This document shows positions 26,366 to 39,000 of a DNA stretch of 64,000 nt, piece after piece (position 1 is the first letter of the stretch; each line of letters starts with the position of its first letter). The position numbers were made by a program, and so were the translations under genes. The DNA is from Setophaga petechia. Taxonomy: Eukaryota; Chordata; Aves; Passeriformes; Parulidae. Below the pieces are notes generated by a model, which was not told where the DNA came from, did no database searches, and worked only from the letters and a program-made list of their open reading frames with translations. The stretch spans positions 61,098,930-61,162,929 of the forward strand of contig JANCRA010000001.1 of the NCBI GenBank assembly GCA_024362935.1, read 5' to 3'.

Positions 26366-26925
26366 TCTAGGTTATAATTACCCGCACACAAATGGAACCC
26401 TTTTCCCTGGCAAACAAAAGGGAACAGGGCAGGATCATGATGGCAGATTGCAGGAGTCACTTGGCACTCTTAAACTAGCCTGAATTTGCACTGGTGCCTG
26501 TTTGCCTCTGGGAGCTATCCTGCTCAATACGGAATTTCAGGAGCCAGCCAGCCCTTTAGGGCCACAGGTACCCAAAAACAAACACCACCCCTTTACCCTG
26601 GCAAACAAAACTTACCAGCACAGTATCTTGATGGCAGATTGTAGGAGGCACTTGGCACTCCCAAACAAGCACGAGCTAGCACAGGTGCCAGCTTGGGTCT
26701 GGGAGGCATTCTGCGCTATGCAGAATTTCAGGAGCCAGCCGGCAAATGCAGGCTTCAGGTACCCGCACTACAACGCCACACATTTTCCCAGGCAAACAAA
26801 AGGGACCAGGGCAGGTTTATGATGGCAGATTGCAGGAGTCACTTGGCACCCTTGAACTAGCCTGAATTTGCACTGGTGCCAGTTTGCCTCTGGGGGCAAT
26901 CCTGCGTAATGCGGAATTTCAGGAA
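26366..26925 (+). repeat. Diverged edge units of the satellite, forward orientation
   Basis: After position 26365 the copies change abruptly from near-identical to clearly diverged, with TAGGTTATAATTACCCGCAC, GTTTGCCTCTGGGAGCTATC and CTGCGCTATGCAGAATTTC in place of the standard text. Spacing remains about 191 bp and A/B alternation is kept through about three monomers. Accumulated private changes at an array boundary are expected where unequal exchange and conversion are inefficient. Confidence 0.92.
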
Positions 26926-27741
26926 CTGCCCTGGTCCCTTTTTTTTTCCAGGGAAAATAGGTGCTGTTTGTGTGCGGGTACGTGTAGGCTGGAGTGGCTG
27001 GCTGGCTCCTGAAATTCCGCATTGCGCAGAATGCCTCCCAGACCCAAGCTGGGAACCGTGCCAACTCGGGCTTGTTTGAGAGTGCCAAGTGGGTCCTACA
27101 ATCTGCCATCAAGATGCAGGTCCGGTTAGGTCTTTTTGCCAGGGAAAAGGGGTGGTGTTGGTATTTTGGCACCTCTGGGCCTGGGGTGCCATCTGGCTCC
27201 TTAAATTCCGCATTGCGCAGGATTGCTCCCAGAGGCAAACAGGCACCAGTGCAAACTCAGGCTAGTTTAAGAGTGCCAAGAGGGTCCTGCAATCTGCCAT
27301 CATGAACCTGTCCTGGTCTCTTTTGTTTGCCTGGGAAAAGGGGTTCCATTGTGTGCGGGTACCTGTAGGCTGGAGTGGCCGGCTGGCTCCTGAAATTCTG
27401 CATTGCGCAGAATGCCTCCCAGACCCAAGCTGGCACCTGTGGCAAGTCGGGCTTGTTTGAGAGTGCCAAGTGCTCCTACAATGTGCCATCAAGATGCAGG
27501 GCTGGTTAGTTCTGTTTGCCAGGGGAAAGGGGTGGTGTTTGATTTTCGGCACCTGTGGTCCTGAGGTGCCGGCTGGCTCCTGAAATTCCGCATTGCGCAG
27601 GATTGCTCCCAGAGGCAAACAGGCACCAGTGCAAATTCAGGCTAGTTAAAGAGTGCCAAGAGGGTCCTGCAATCTGGCATCATGAACCTGCCCTGGTCCC
27701 TTTTGTTTGCTAGGGAAAATGGTTTCTGTTTGTGTGCGGGT
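26926..27741 (-). repeat. Inverted, diverged terminal segment of the satellite
   Basis: From about 26926 the sequence is the reverse complement of the monomers: CTGCCCTGGTCCC, then GTGTGCGGGTACGTGTAGGC, then CTGAAATTCCGCATTGCGCA. The motif ATTGCGCAG recurs at 27021, 27212, 27402 and 27592 (spacings 191, 190, 190), and A and B types still alternate. About 4.3 monomers are present, ending in GTGTGCGGGT at 27741, after which similarity stops. The switch joins the first third of an A unit to the middle of an inverted B unit, so it is a rearrangement breakpoint and not a symmetric palindrome centre. Confidence 0.93.
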
Positions 27742-30700
27742 CAAAACTCCACTGCATGTCTGTGTACAACGGAACCAAAACCCGCTCTCAAATCACCCAT
27801 CCTTGCCCATTTTGCCAGCCCACATGTACTTTCTTCCCCCTGGAATCAAGCTGAGCACAGTGCCAGGCAGAGCTTTTGCTCTCAAGGATTCTCTTCCTCT
27901 GCAGAACTCATCATCCTGAATTTCACCCAGAGAAAATGGTCCAGGGGAGAATTGAGGGGATGCCTTACCCTTCATTCTACAATGCTGAAAATGCCATGCA
28001 AAGCTGACTTCACTGCTTTTGCAATGAACAGCAAGGGAAGCTGGATAGTGCTAGAACACTTAATGTGTTCTTGTAACATTGGCTTCCCTCATATTCCAGT
28101 CATTTTCCCTAACAGAATTACAGCAACAGGGACCCTGAGCATCCATTTCTCAAGAACTGAAAATTTCCTGCAGGCGCTAAGTGCCCCCAACTCTCAGAGA
28201 GATCATCCACTTTCTGAGATTTTAACCTGCTCTCATTCTTCTCTTGACTTCCCTTGCAGGAGTTTGCACAAATGAGGTATAAGGAACAAGACCAGACTGT
28301 CTGCAGATGGAAGCCACAGTGGGATAAATCAGGGAGAGAATTTCAAGTCTTGTAGTTGTTCTCCACCACCCCCCTGTGTGGCCACATTTAGTCCATAGAA
28401 AAATATTCCTGGTGTGGGAATTACTGTGCCCACAGTGGAGCTACTGCAGAATTGCCACACAATGGGAACTGGGGCTGCTCCACATATTTTATAGCTGGAT
28501 CCATGCACTAATTCCATTTTATTCTTGACAACGTGTTTCTTAAACCTCTAAGTAAATATTGGGCTTTTTTTCATTAGCAGCAGTCAATGAGTGGTTACCT
28601 CATATTTATGATCTCATATTTTTAACATCTGAGCACTGAGTGTCTTACTACCTTCTCCTGCCAAGCACAAACTCTTGATCTACCACTTTGAACTCTGAGG
28701 GTCTCAGAAAAGATCAATTTTTTTTCTCTGATCTGTGGATAAACAACTAAAATTGTATATAATCTGCTCTGAGAGGTGCCAGGGACTTGAAGAGCTCTAG
28801 TATTTTTCCCTCTCTGAGAAGATGTGGTCAGTGTTGTCACAGCGAAAAAACCAGACAATGTTTGGTATCTGTAGAACTTATATATTAACAAGGCTGAATA
28901 TTTAGGCAGTGAGAAAGTAAAGTGACCTAGAGTAGCAGTTTCAATTTATTTCAGCTGCTTATTTCCACATCCATTTCAACACTCAGGAGGTGCTGTCTGC
29001 AGCTGTGACATCCTGGTAGCACATTGCTGAACTCTACCCTGAAGTGCCTCTGTCCCTCCTGTTCCAAATGTCACCATCAGTGTGTTCCTCTCCCCTGGAT
29101 TAACAGCCAAGGCCCTGAGCCCTGTGCAGTCTGTCAGGGCGATGAAAATGCAGCACTCAGGGCTGGCTGTATTCCCAATGACAATCCAGTTACTTCAGAT
29201 TCATTAAACAACCATGAAAAAATACCTTTGGATTGCTGGGCTGCCACAAAAATTCCCTATGATTCTGTGATATTCCCTGTGATATTCCCTGCCACAGAGA
29301 GACATTTTGTCTTAGCCTTCCATTGCCTAATACATTCTATATGTACTCTTTAAAACAGATTTTTTTTTACAGTCCAGAAGATTGCAGCAACGCTAGTGAC
29401 TACTGAACCCAAAGCAAGTATTTATGAGCAATGTGGGCCAAGGAACACTCCTACCAAGACACAGTTATTAGAAGTTAAATCATAAACTGCTTGCAATTCA
29501 CATCTAAGATGCTTACATAAAAAGGACAAATGCTACCCATGATTATATTAACAATAACAGTTTGTCTCAACCAGCACAATAATCCTACTGTTCTGCTCAG
29601 CAATGCTCAGGCTTCAGCAGCAGCACTGATGTGATTCAGTTTGGGACATGACATTTCAAAAAGACAAATTGAAATCCAAGCAGATGAGAACAACAGAGAT
29701 GACAAAAAGGTTTAGAAAATAGGATTCAGAAGGGTTTATGCTTTGCATTCTTTCCACATATATAAGAAACTGGGACTTGACAAATATCCCTCAGAGAAAG
29801 ATGGAGTAAGAAAAAACTGCAGTTTCACTGAATGCTGAAATTGTTGTGTTTATCACTTTCTGTTTAATAATCTGGGTGAAGAAAAGAAAAATGGGCAGAC
29901 AAGTGAGGTTATTTTCCCATTTGTTATGGCACAACATCATATGGAGGTGTCATAGCTGTGCAATGTGAGGAGGTGCACGCTGAAGTTGCAGGAGTATTTT
30001 CATGTCTGTGTCCTGTGGTGCTAAGTGAGCACTTCTTCCCTGTTTAATTACCTGCCCTCACTCTGTGCCTAAACACAGGGCTGAACAAAAGGCCTTGTAT
30101 TTCTTGAAAGGGCACCATTTCTTTCCTAGTCATTCAAGTTCTTCCATCATGTTCAACAATTAAAATGGTAGAGAAAATAAATTTCCTTAAAAATAAAACA
30201 AATAATAAAGCCAGAACACACTTTTGGTCTCCTCCTTCCTTTCCCTAGAAACGTTTTGCAGAAGAAAAACAAAAAGGAAAGGCATCCAAAGCTATCCAAA
30301 CTAGACCCTGAATGTTTCATCCTGTAGTCCAGAACTGGTGACAGCAGGAAGAGCCAAGGTGGGTCACAGTCCCTGGGGTCCCAATCCCTGCAGGAGAACA
30401 ACTGCAGAGGGAAGGAGGGAAAACAGCAGCAGCTCACTCAGAGGCCACATTTCTGGAGAAGGTTTAGTGCCCAGGGCATTTTCAGAGACTTCACCCACCA
30501 AAATCCACATGTTTCTAGTAAATGTCTGTAAAATGGGATTTTTCAGAGGCTGGTGACTTGATAGGCAAATTTCACAGAGACAGAAAGAACTCATCCCAGG
30601 CAAAGATTGTTCCTCTGATCTCAAGCCTCTGCTCCACCGTGCAGAGGATATGAGATAATTTGGATTAAATGCTTATGTGGTTTTATTAGCATGGCTAGTA

Positions 30701-32544
30701 AGAATTTTTCCTCAATTCAGTTTCAGAAAATGGCTATTTCAGCTGCAGTAGCAGGGAGAAGTTATCTGAAAGGAGACAGTGGCAGGGGAAGGAGGGAAGG
30801 TCACAGGCACTTGGAAGCTACAAACCTACCTGAAAATAAGGTCCTACAGTAACATGTGCTGGGGGATGGTGACAATAAGGGGCACTAACAAGCCCACCTT
30901 CCCTATCCATGGAATACCAATTACCTGATGTAAATACATAACCCTCACCATCTTTTCACACTCAAAGGCTGAAAGGAAACAACAGCTTAAACTGACTGGA
31001 AATCTAAATGCAGTTTAGGAAGCATTGCCCTAAGGCAGCACTATTCATTCCTGGTTTATTGGGAAGGTTGCTTGGGATTTTTTCAGAAATATGCTTATGC
31101 AAAACTAATATATGCATTTTGAAACATTTTTTTAATTCCAATTTTCATGTTATTTATATGTGAACTTCCACGGAAAAAATGTTTTCAGGAAGAGAATTCA
31201 GACCTAATCTGTAGTCACACATTGTCCCCCTCCTCACCTGGGTCCCCCCACACTGACACTTGAGTGATGTTCCCTTATTTACCTTCGGCTGCCAGAGGGG
31301 ACAAGAACACTATGGGCTGCAAATGCTCAGGCTAACAGCAGCAACAGATGTTTATTGCTTTGGAGGAGTCTGCTCTCCCAGCACTAAATTATTTAAAATA
31401 AACAGATAATAAACCAGGAACACCAGGCCATAGATCTGTCATACCTAAAACACTGTAACCACCTGGTAATTCCTGCATGTTTATTCAGAGCTGACACTGC
31501 AAACAACCTGATGGTGAATGTTTGTATTCATGGTATCCAAAGCAGACAAGTAGCTCTGAGGCATCACAGAGTTTAATGAATAGATGTCTGACTGCAGGGC
31601 CTGAAAATGAGTCTCACAAGATGAAAAGCTTAACTTTTGAGTCACTACTCATAAAAGGTTAAATATATATAGTGAGAGAAGCTAAACCAAGAAATTGACA
31701 ATTACTTAGCAAAATATAAAACCTTTCAGTTACTGCAAACTTCAGACTTGGTCAATTTCTGCAATTATTTCAATGCTCTTTTTTGAGGACTGCTGCAAAC
31801 TTTGCCACATTTAATGATCAGAAACCCACCTCTAATTTTCAGAGTTGATTTACCCACAATTAGTTGAAAAACTGGTGTTTGCTGTAGTTGTTGAAAAACA
31901 GGGTGTCAGTTCTTCTGCCTCTAGTATCCACACTTCTGATGCAGTTTCAACACGTGTGTAATATTGTCTGTCTGTCTCCCCTGTGTGCCAGCCTATCAAA
32001 CACTGTTCTGCTCATTTCCCATTCCCTCCTGGGCCCTCTGCATCCCTCCAGCCCCATCCTTCCTGTGTGGGGACTCAGACTCTACACGGCTTCCCAAGTG
32101 AGATCCCATCATTCTTTTCCAATAGTATCAATATTTTTCTGTAGGAATTACCTTGCTGGATGTGCTCCACAACCACATCTGCCTTTTCCTCACTGTTTGG
32201 TGTGTACCTTCTGGCATTTATAGCTGGTCCTTCTCAATCTCTATAATTTCCTCCAGTTCATGTCTTCAGTTCTTGACGTAAATTCTTGTTACCTGTCATC
32301 AAGAAAATACTGCCTCATTTCATAAATCCCAGTATTTTAGTTTTGAAGATAATTCAGTCTTCTCTGAATGATTTGCTAATTTTCTATTTGATAATGCCCC
32401 AGATTTTATTCTCTTTTTATTTTCTCTAGATTAGAATACACTTGTGTCTCAGTTTTGAGACAAAAGAGAGGACACTCTCCAATGAGTACTCTTCTCTAAA
32501 GAGTTTCAACAATTCCCTTCCACCGACAGAAAATGCTAATGAAG
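27742..32544. other. AT-rich flanking DNA, no gene supported
   Basis: Satellite similarity ends at 27741 and ordinary non-coding vertebrate-like sequence follows. The longest open frame, 27682-28275 on the plus strand (197 codons), starts inside the satellite remnant, has no recognisable domain and is compatible with chance. A short stretch at 29261-29300 (ATTCTGTGATATTCCCTGTG) recalls a CR1 3' tail, but no CR1 body precedes it. I see no RNA gene or other repeat. Confidence 0.6.
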
Positions 32545-33067
32545 TGAGGGGAAAAAAACCAAACCCAAACTCAACAGTTTATTAAAACAGAATGCCAGAG
32601 AACCCAGCAGATGTTGAAGAATTCTCCCTTCCTCACTTGAGACGCGCCGGCTTTCCCTCTGAGGGAAGCGGCGCTTCCACAGAGCTCCCCTTTTTCCTCT
32701 GAGGGAAGTGGAGCTTCCCTTTTCCCTCTGAGGGAAGGAAGGACAGCTCCAGCCCGAGCCCAGCGCCTGCCGGGGCTCTCTGCTGTCGAGCTCCTCTCCC
32801 GGCAGCCAGGGCGGGCGGAGCAGCGGGGCTGGAGCCTCTCCCTGTGTCTCTCCTGCCCCTCTCTCCCTCCCTGTGCTTTTCCCTCCCCGGCTCGGCCCGG
32901 AGACAGCTGGAAGATCGCTCCTGCAGCTCCTCCGAGCCGGGAAGGGAAAAGCTTTTTGCTCGGCTCAATAAAACCGAGCTGGCCGAGCCAAACCGCAGCC
33001 CCCGCTGGGCCCTGAGGCTTCCAAAGCTCCACGGACAGAGCCCAAAGGCGCCGGGCCCGGCCCCTCA
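32545..33067. mobile_element. Candidate solo LTR or GC-rich island with terminal inverted repeats
   Basis: This 523-bp segment is far richer in GC and CpG than its surroundings. It starts TGAGGGG (32545-32551) and ends with the exact inverse CCCCTCA (33061-33067), the TG...CA form expected of a long terminal repeat. On the plus strand an AATAAA (32967-32972) lies in the loop of a small hairpin, GCTCGG then CCGAGC, about 95 bp from the end, as in retroviral R regions. On the minus strand another AATAAA (complement of 32578-32583) lies near the opposite end. The motif CTCTGAGGGAAG recurs three times between 32657 and 32738. I find no target-site duplication (flanks AATGAAG and CACACGG) and no clear TATA box. 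A CpG-island promoter is the main alternative. The 165-codon minus-strand frame across it is low-complexity and not credible as a protein. Confidence 0.4.
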
Positions 33068-36000
33068 CACACGGCCCGGGCCTTAAGGATCAGCAGCCAT
33101 TTGGGGTAGAAGGCTGAGGATCCTGGAGCAGGCTGCCATCAGAATCATTCCAAAACAACTTAAAAACATGTTTTAATAATCTTTGTAAAATCCGACTTTG
33201 TTTCACTTTTGTCAGATGTGGTTTTAGCCCTATGTTTCTTGATCTGCAAAACTTGACTGTTTTCTTCATCAATTCGTTCATTCTAGTCTTGGGGGGTTCT
33301 TATTCCATCCTACACTTTTCTGGAAATAACCTTCTCATTATTTTTAGAGTTCTTTATACACTTTCCCTCCCCTTTCCCATGCTTTTTATATACATTTGTG
33401 ATAGATTTTTCTGTTTTAACTCAAAGTCTTTCCTCGCTTAAATCCACACAACTGACTTCACACTAAGAGCTCCTGTGAACCAAAATATGTCCTCTTAAAA
33501 GTGACAACTTCAGTCACAGATATGTTTTTGCCTACAGCTCTCACTCACAATGAACCAACTCATCCTTCATCTGGATTCTATATACTTCTCTGACTGCCAT
33601 TTTCCTTCCCTGTACTATGCAAAACCTTCATGTTGTGGTGTGGATGTTATTCCATTGTGTTGCTTTTTGCAATAGTATAAATACATAAGTAGTTTTCACC
33701 AATTTACCAAGTGCCTCCACTTTGTTCCTTGAATTAAAAGCAGCTTCTTTTTCTTGGTGACACTGCTGGGCCTATTTATCCAAGTACCCTTCTCACTATT
33801 AACAGGTTATTATTCTGGTTCCGTGTTGCCATACAGAAATATTTCATTTCCTATTGTCAGAAACAAGTACAAAAATCAGTAACAGCTTTTCCCCATTGCC
33901 AGCCTTTATCTCCAAACAGGGCACACACCCCTCAGCCCTGGGCCAGGCCAGGGCTTTTCCCAAAGCTGACATCCAGTCACACCAACAGGGACCTGGGGGC
34001 AGGCAGGAGCACAGAGCTGGAGGCTCAGCAATGCATTGATCAGGCCAAAGTCACAGCTCAAAGTGGCACTTACAAATAAACCAACAAACTTCGGACTATT
34101 TCATCTAGAAAAAAATTATCATTTTGTTTACAGCTGAAAAATAATTTTATCTGTGAAAGAAAAAAGATTCTTTTTCACTACAATTTAGAAAGCCAGTGAG
34201 AAGAGCAGAGAAAAAGATATCAGCAACAAAGCCAAACTACACTACACTAAGAGATTGTTGATGGCCTTGCCTGTAAACACATTGATCTCTGCACAATTTT
34301 TCTGTTACCAGAGAAACAGCACTGTTAGGTTCCCTTACCACTGAATTCAGCTTGAACTCTTTCTTAGCAATGTTGATAATAGTCTGGTCTGATCACTCAG
34401 TAAAACCTAATTTTCCCCTTTAAAGAAAGCAAATATATTTTTTAAAAATTGGTACAAGACAGTCCAGATAAAATATTGGCTTTTTTTTTTACACAAATGT
34501 TTAACAAAAGCAAAGGAAATTTCTGCCAGTGCCAGATACTCTATTTTCATATACAACTGGGAGTAGAGAATTAAGTTAGAACAGCAACAGCTGGAAAATA
34601 GCCATGGATTTGCTTTCCTCTTTGATGTCCCCATGGTTTGAACTGTGTGTGCTGGTATTTTTCTGTGGTACTTTTTAAGTTCTCTCCTCATCATTACTGG
34701 GCTCCTTATTCATTCCCGTGTGCTGTCTCTTACCAGCTGCCTGCTGTGATGATCATCTTTGCAGTATCCATCACTGCCATCTCCATCTTGAGATTATTGC
34801 AGCAAAATATGCAACAAAACATGCAAAACTGACCAAAGCAGCAAACAGGAATGAGGCACATGCTAGAACCTCAGACTCATGAAAGAACAGGCAGGATTTG
34901 ATGGAAATCTGTTTTCTTTGATTCATAGAAAGCTACAAAAATGTGGTCACTTCTGTTTCAAATGTCCTTTGGGAGAGATGTGACTTCATTTTACAACACA
35001 ACCTCCCCATTTCTGGACTTGGCATATCACCAGCCCCACTCTGCACTCCAGTCTGCCTCCAATTCTGTTCTTTGCTCATTTCCCATCTCCTGTTCCCTCA
35101 ATGTCAGTAAAAATCTCTTTACATGGACACATATCTATGTCCTACATACAAAGAAGAAACTGTTCCCTAGTTATGATGCACTTCCTGAGATAAAGAAACT
35201 GGAACTGCACATGTGATTCTAGATGTGGACATGTAATTTCATAATCTCTATTCCTTTCCAAATGGCTTTTAGTAATGGATTTGCATTTTTACCTTTAACT
35301 GATGAAGGTGCTCAAAGGAAACTAAAATCAAATTGCATTGAAGGCTTTTTTAATGGAAATTTAAGAGAAGTAGGAAGCAGTCATTTCAAAATTGAACTCC
35401 TTAATCAAAATTCAAGACTCCAGAGCTATCAGCAGCCACAAATGTTTTTGCAATGGATAACAAGATGGTATACTATCAACAGATACTCTCCTCTATTGCA
35501 AAAACAAGTGTCATTTATTTCAGAGTGGCACAGCCAGCAGACTGAGCAAAGTTATTACATACTCAAGGCAAAAGAAGCCAAGTGTGCTTTACTTGCTTGG
35601 CAGATTTTAAATTCTTTTGACAACAGAAGAGAGGCTGAGAATAGAACTCAATTTGTGGAGCTGATTGTAGCATTATTTATAAGCAAAGAAATAAAAGTGA
35701 CTGATTATCTATACATTATCCCATAAATTTTCCAGCCTAACTGGGATACTGAAAGAGGGCAGAGCTCCTTTGGTTTAGCTTTAAAATCTTCACTATCCCC
35801 AGGGATAATGACCGATTCTGTTTCCATGGAGAAGAGTCCAGAACTTTCCCCAGCTCTGATTTCCTGTATAATGTGAACATTTTAAGGCAGCAGTGCAATT
35901 TTAGGGATTTAGACTGAATATTGCTTCATAGATTAGGTACGAAAATTGTGTGACTTTGTGTTATTCAAATGAATGTGAATAGGTAATGTCTTCATATGTA

Positions 36001-39000
36001 TCCAGGTAAATTTTCTGGCAGATTAGAATAATTTGACTGTAAAAACCTTTAAAATTAACCTACAGTTACTCCTGCACTAATGAAAGAACTTCCTCCCCAG
36101 GGAAAGAGATTTTCATTAAATTCTTATCTCATATAAATGAAGAAACACGTTTTCCAATACAGAATGAGAGCTTCAGAGCCCAGAAATCCTGCTCAGTTTG
36201 ACTATAAGGAATATTTCCTAAAGAGGTACCCTTGATCCTTGCTACAACGATCCAGATTTTTCACTGACTCAAGTGGTATTGCTTTAGCCACTCTGAGAAC
36301 TGGCAACAATGTACACGTCAGAAGATTCCAAATACTTTATTTCTTACGACAACTTCTCTCTGAGATAAGAAATATCCACAGTTGAGGAGCTTTGCCTGCT
36401 GCTTATCTCACGTGTACAAAACCCCAGTTAAAAACTGGAACTTCATTCCAGGCAATGGAAACTTCTCCTCTCCTCTAACAGGGCCAGGATTCCACCCACA
36501 CACTTTTCCTCCACAGACATTCTGTAGAATCCTCCATATAAATCTAATGACATTCCACACATGGAATATGCCAGGACAGAATGGGTAAGAATTCCAAGAG
36601 CCACTTTCATACTTAAAAAACACAATTGATTGGTACAAATCCTGGCTGATGTCATGTCCCTGATGGAAAAGAACAATTAATGCTCTGTCCTAAAATTGCT
36701 GGTGGGACTTGCACATCACCACAAAAGTCTATTGGATTTAGGTGGATGCTCTTAGCTACAAATATTTTCCCTAATTCAGTTGCCATTATGGAACTTTACT
36801 GTAGTAAAGAGAGGGAATTTATGGGTAAGTTCTAGAAAAGAAAGATTTAAATATGACAAAGTGTGGGCAACCATTTCATATGCAGAAGAAGAGTACTACC
36901 GATGACAACACATTAAAAACCCCACACAACACAGGGTAATACCAAAAACTGCACAGAACTTTCTCAGATCCAGGTGGGTCAGTCTAAGGCAGCACAAACC
37001 CCGTGTGCTGGGGCAGGAGGGGCAATCACAGATGGAGCCAGTTCTGTTGGAGCTTGCCAGCTCAGACAGAGATGGGAAAATGACCCATTTTTTCTGGAGT
37101 TCAATGCCTGTGCAAACTCTGGCCTTGATAACATTGCCCATTTTTCTTGCTTTATGCACATGGATTTCCAATCCACAAAGCTTGGAATGTTCTCATTTGT
37201 CTTCCAAGGGAAAATCTATCAGAAGTCCTGTTGTCCTCTCCTTTGAGGAAAAGAAAGAAAGATCAGCCATTGCCTTTTTCTTTTAGTTCCTTCCCCTTGC
37301 AAGTTGTTTGAGAGTAAATTAGAGAAACTCACATTCATTTATGGAAAGGAAGATGTGGCATGGTTGGAATTGGCTACTGATGGTTTAGGGTTTTTTTTAA
37401 TTGCAAGAAATGCAGAGTTCATTGTAGAGTTCACTGATTTCAGTGGGAAATGTGAAAATGGAATAGTGACACCACTTTCTTTAAAACAAGAGGAAATGTG
37501 GCAGGAGAAAATATGCACGAAAAGCATCCAAATTATTGTAGCAGAACTCTCAAAGAATTGTTTAATGAGTCTTTAAATATATTTTAAAGGTGAAAACACA
37601 GAAAGCTGTCTTAAAGCATGAAGAAGTTTTTCACAGCCACTTAAACTGTAATCTGGTAGTGAAAGCAAAAGGGACTAAATAGGATTCCCAGAGCTAAGAA
37701 TCATGGCTCAGCTGCACCCATTGGGGATGTTACAGATCAGGGCTCAGAGCAGCAATTTATAAAACACTAAAATATATTAGTTTGCAGCTCACTGCCCAAT
37801 GTGGCTTTATTCTTTTCTTTGATACTTGAATTAAAATCTTCTATCAAATACTTCACCAAATGAAGCCACAAGGGCTAAAATATTCATCAGGAAAGACAAG
37901 GAAGGGAAGAACGTTTGGGCTAAGCACCTAATGCTTGAACCGAGTTATTTGGGTTTGAATTATCTGGCCCACAGTTCTTTCAATGCAATTTTGACAGTGA
38001 GTTTTAAGAAAATTCTAATTACTCTGAAACTCTTCAGTAAACTGTCTTCATTTAAATATAGCAAACATATTTTTGCTAGCAGCCTACAGAAGAGTGATTA
38101 ATTCTTTCAGGCTTTCTGTGAGCACCATCTGGCTGTCATGATTGTTGCTATTTTACTTATCAAGATGTTTTAACAAATTCCCTTTTGACCATTTAGTCTC
38201 TGCCAGTGCCTTTGTGACTGAGAACAGGGGGCACTTGGTATTCTCAGCACATTTGTGTCACCCACAGCAGGTGTGGAGCTTGTCCAGCGAGATGGAGAAT
38301 GCAGGGCAGGGTTTGTGTGGGGAAGCAATTTTAGATGGGGCTTTCTTGGAAGGAAGGGAGATCCTTCCAGTTCAGAAGGGGAGGGCTCTTTCTGTAGGTG
38401 CTGGGGTAGCCCCTGAATGATTATCAAGAGGCATTTCCTCCTCACTGAATGAATCCTGCCTTGAATCAAAACCAAAAAAGCTTGGGAAGAGACAGGAACA
38501 CCCATGTCAGAGTGCTCATTTAGGCTTAGGAGATCCTCAAGTTGAAGAAATAATAAGAGGGCTCTGGGAAATTACTTTTTAGGAAGAAAGATCACCCATC
38601 TGAAATACAAGTAGGTGAAGAAGGAGAACTTAAGATAATGTGAAATTGCAGAGGAATGCCCCATTAAAACAAATAATCTTGGTGTTGGGGATGGATATGA
38701 TGTCTCCCTTGAACTAATATCTACCAACAGGAGTCTGTGACTATGACAGATAATGTTTCAATTACATATTTCAGGGAAAAACTCCACATAACCAGCCATC
38801 ACCTATTGTTACCAAGGCACTCGCCATCAGCAGGGAGAATTCAGAAAACAGTGAAGAACAGTCTAGAAAACACAGAACAAGTGCTGGGTTTAAACCTCTC
38901 AAGCAATTTACTTCTTCAGCATCATGAGGCTTTCCACCAAGATTTCAGAGTTTTTCTGAAGCACTGCCTTAAAGGTGCTGTGAAATAAAAGCTGCTGTTT

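Noticed and set aside
264..26483. Many repeated open frames of 60-120 codons in the array on both strands
   Set aside because: They recur at 191- or 382-bp steps, overlap each other on opposite strands, mostly lack ATG starts in the plus frame and follow the satellite period, so they are by-products of a stop-poor repeat.
27682..28275. 197-codon plus-strand frame
   Set aside because: It starts within decayed satellite, has no recognisable domain, and one frame of this length is not surprising over 36 kb in six frames.
29255..29305. CR1-like 3' tail (ATTCTGTGATATTCCCTGTG)
   Set aside because: It resembles the CR1 octamer tail, but the sequence before it shows no CR1 body that I can recognise.
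32571..33068. 165-codon minus-strand frame
   Set aside because: It lies across the GC-rich candidate LTR, is compositionally biased (Arg, Gly, Ala, Glu) and overlaps other open frames on both strands.
35223..35726. 167-codon plus-strand frame in AT-rich DNA
   Set aside because: It has no domain, signal or splice evidence. Length alone is not enough.
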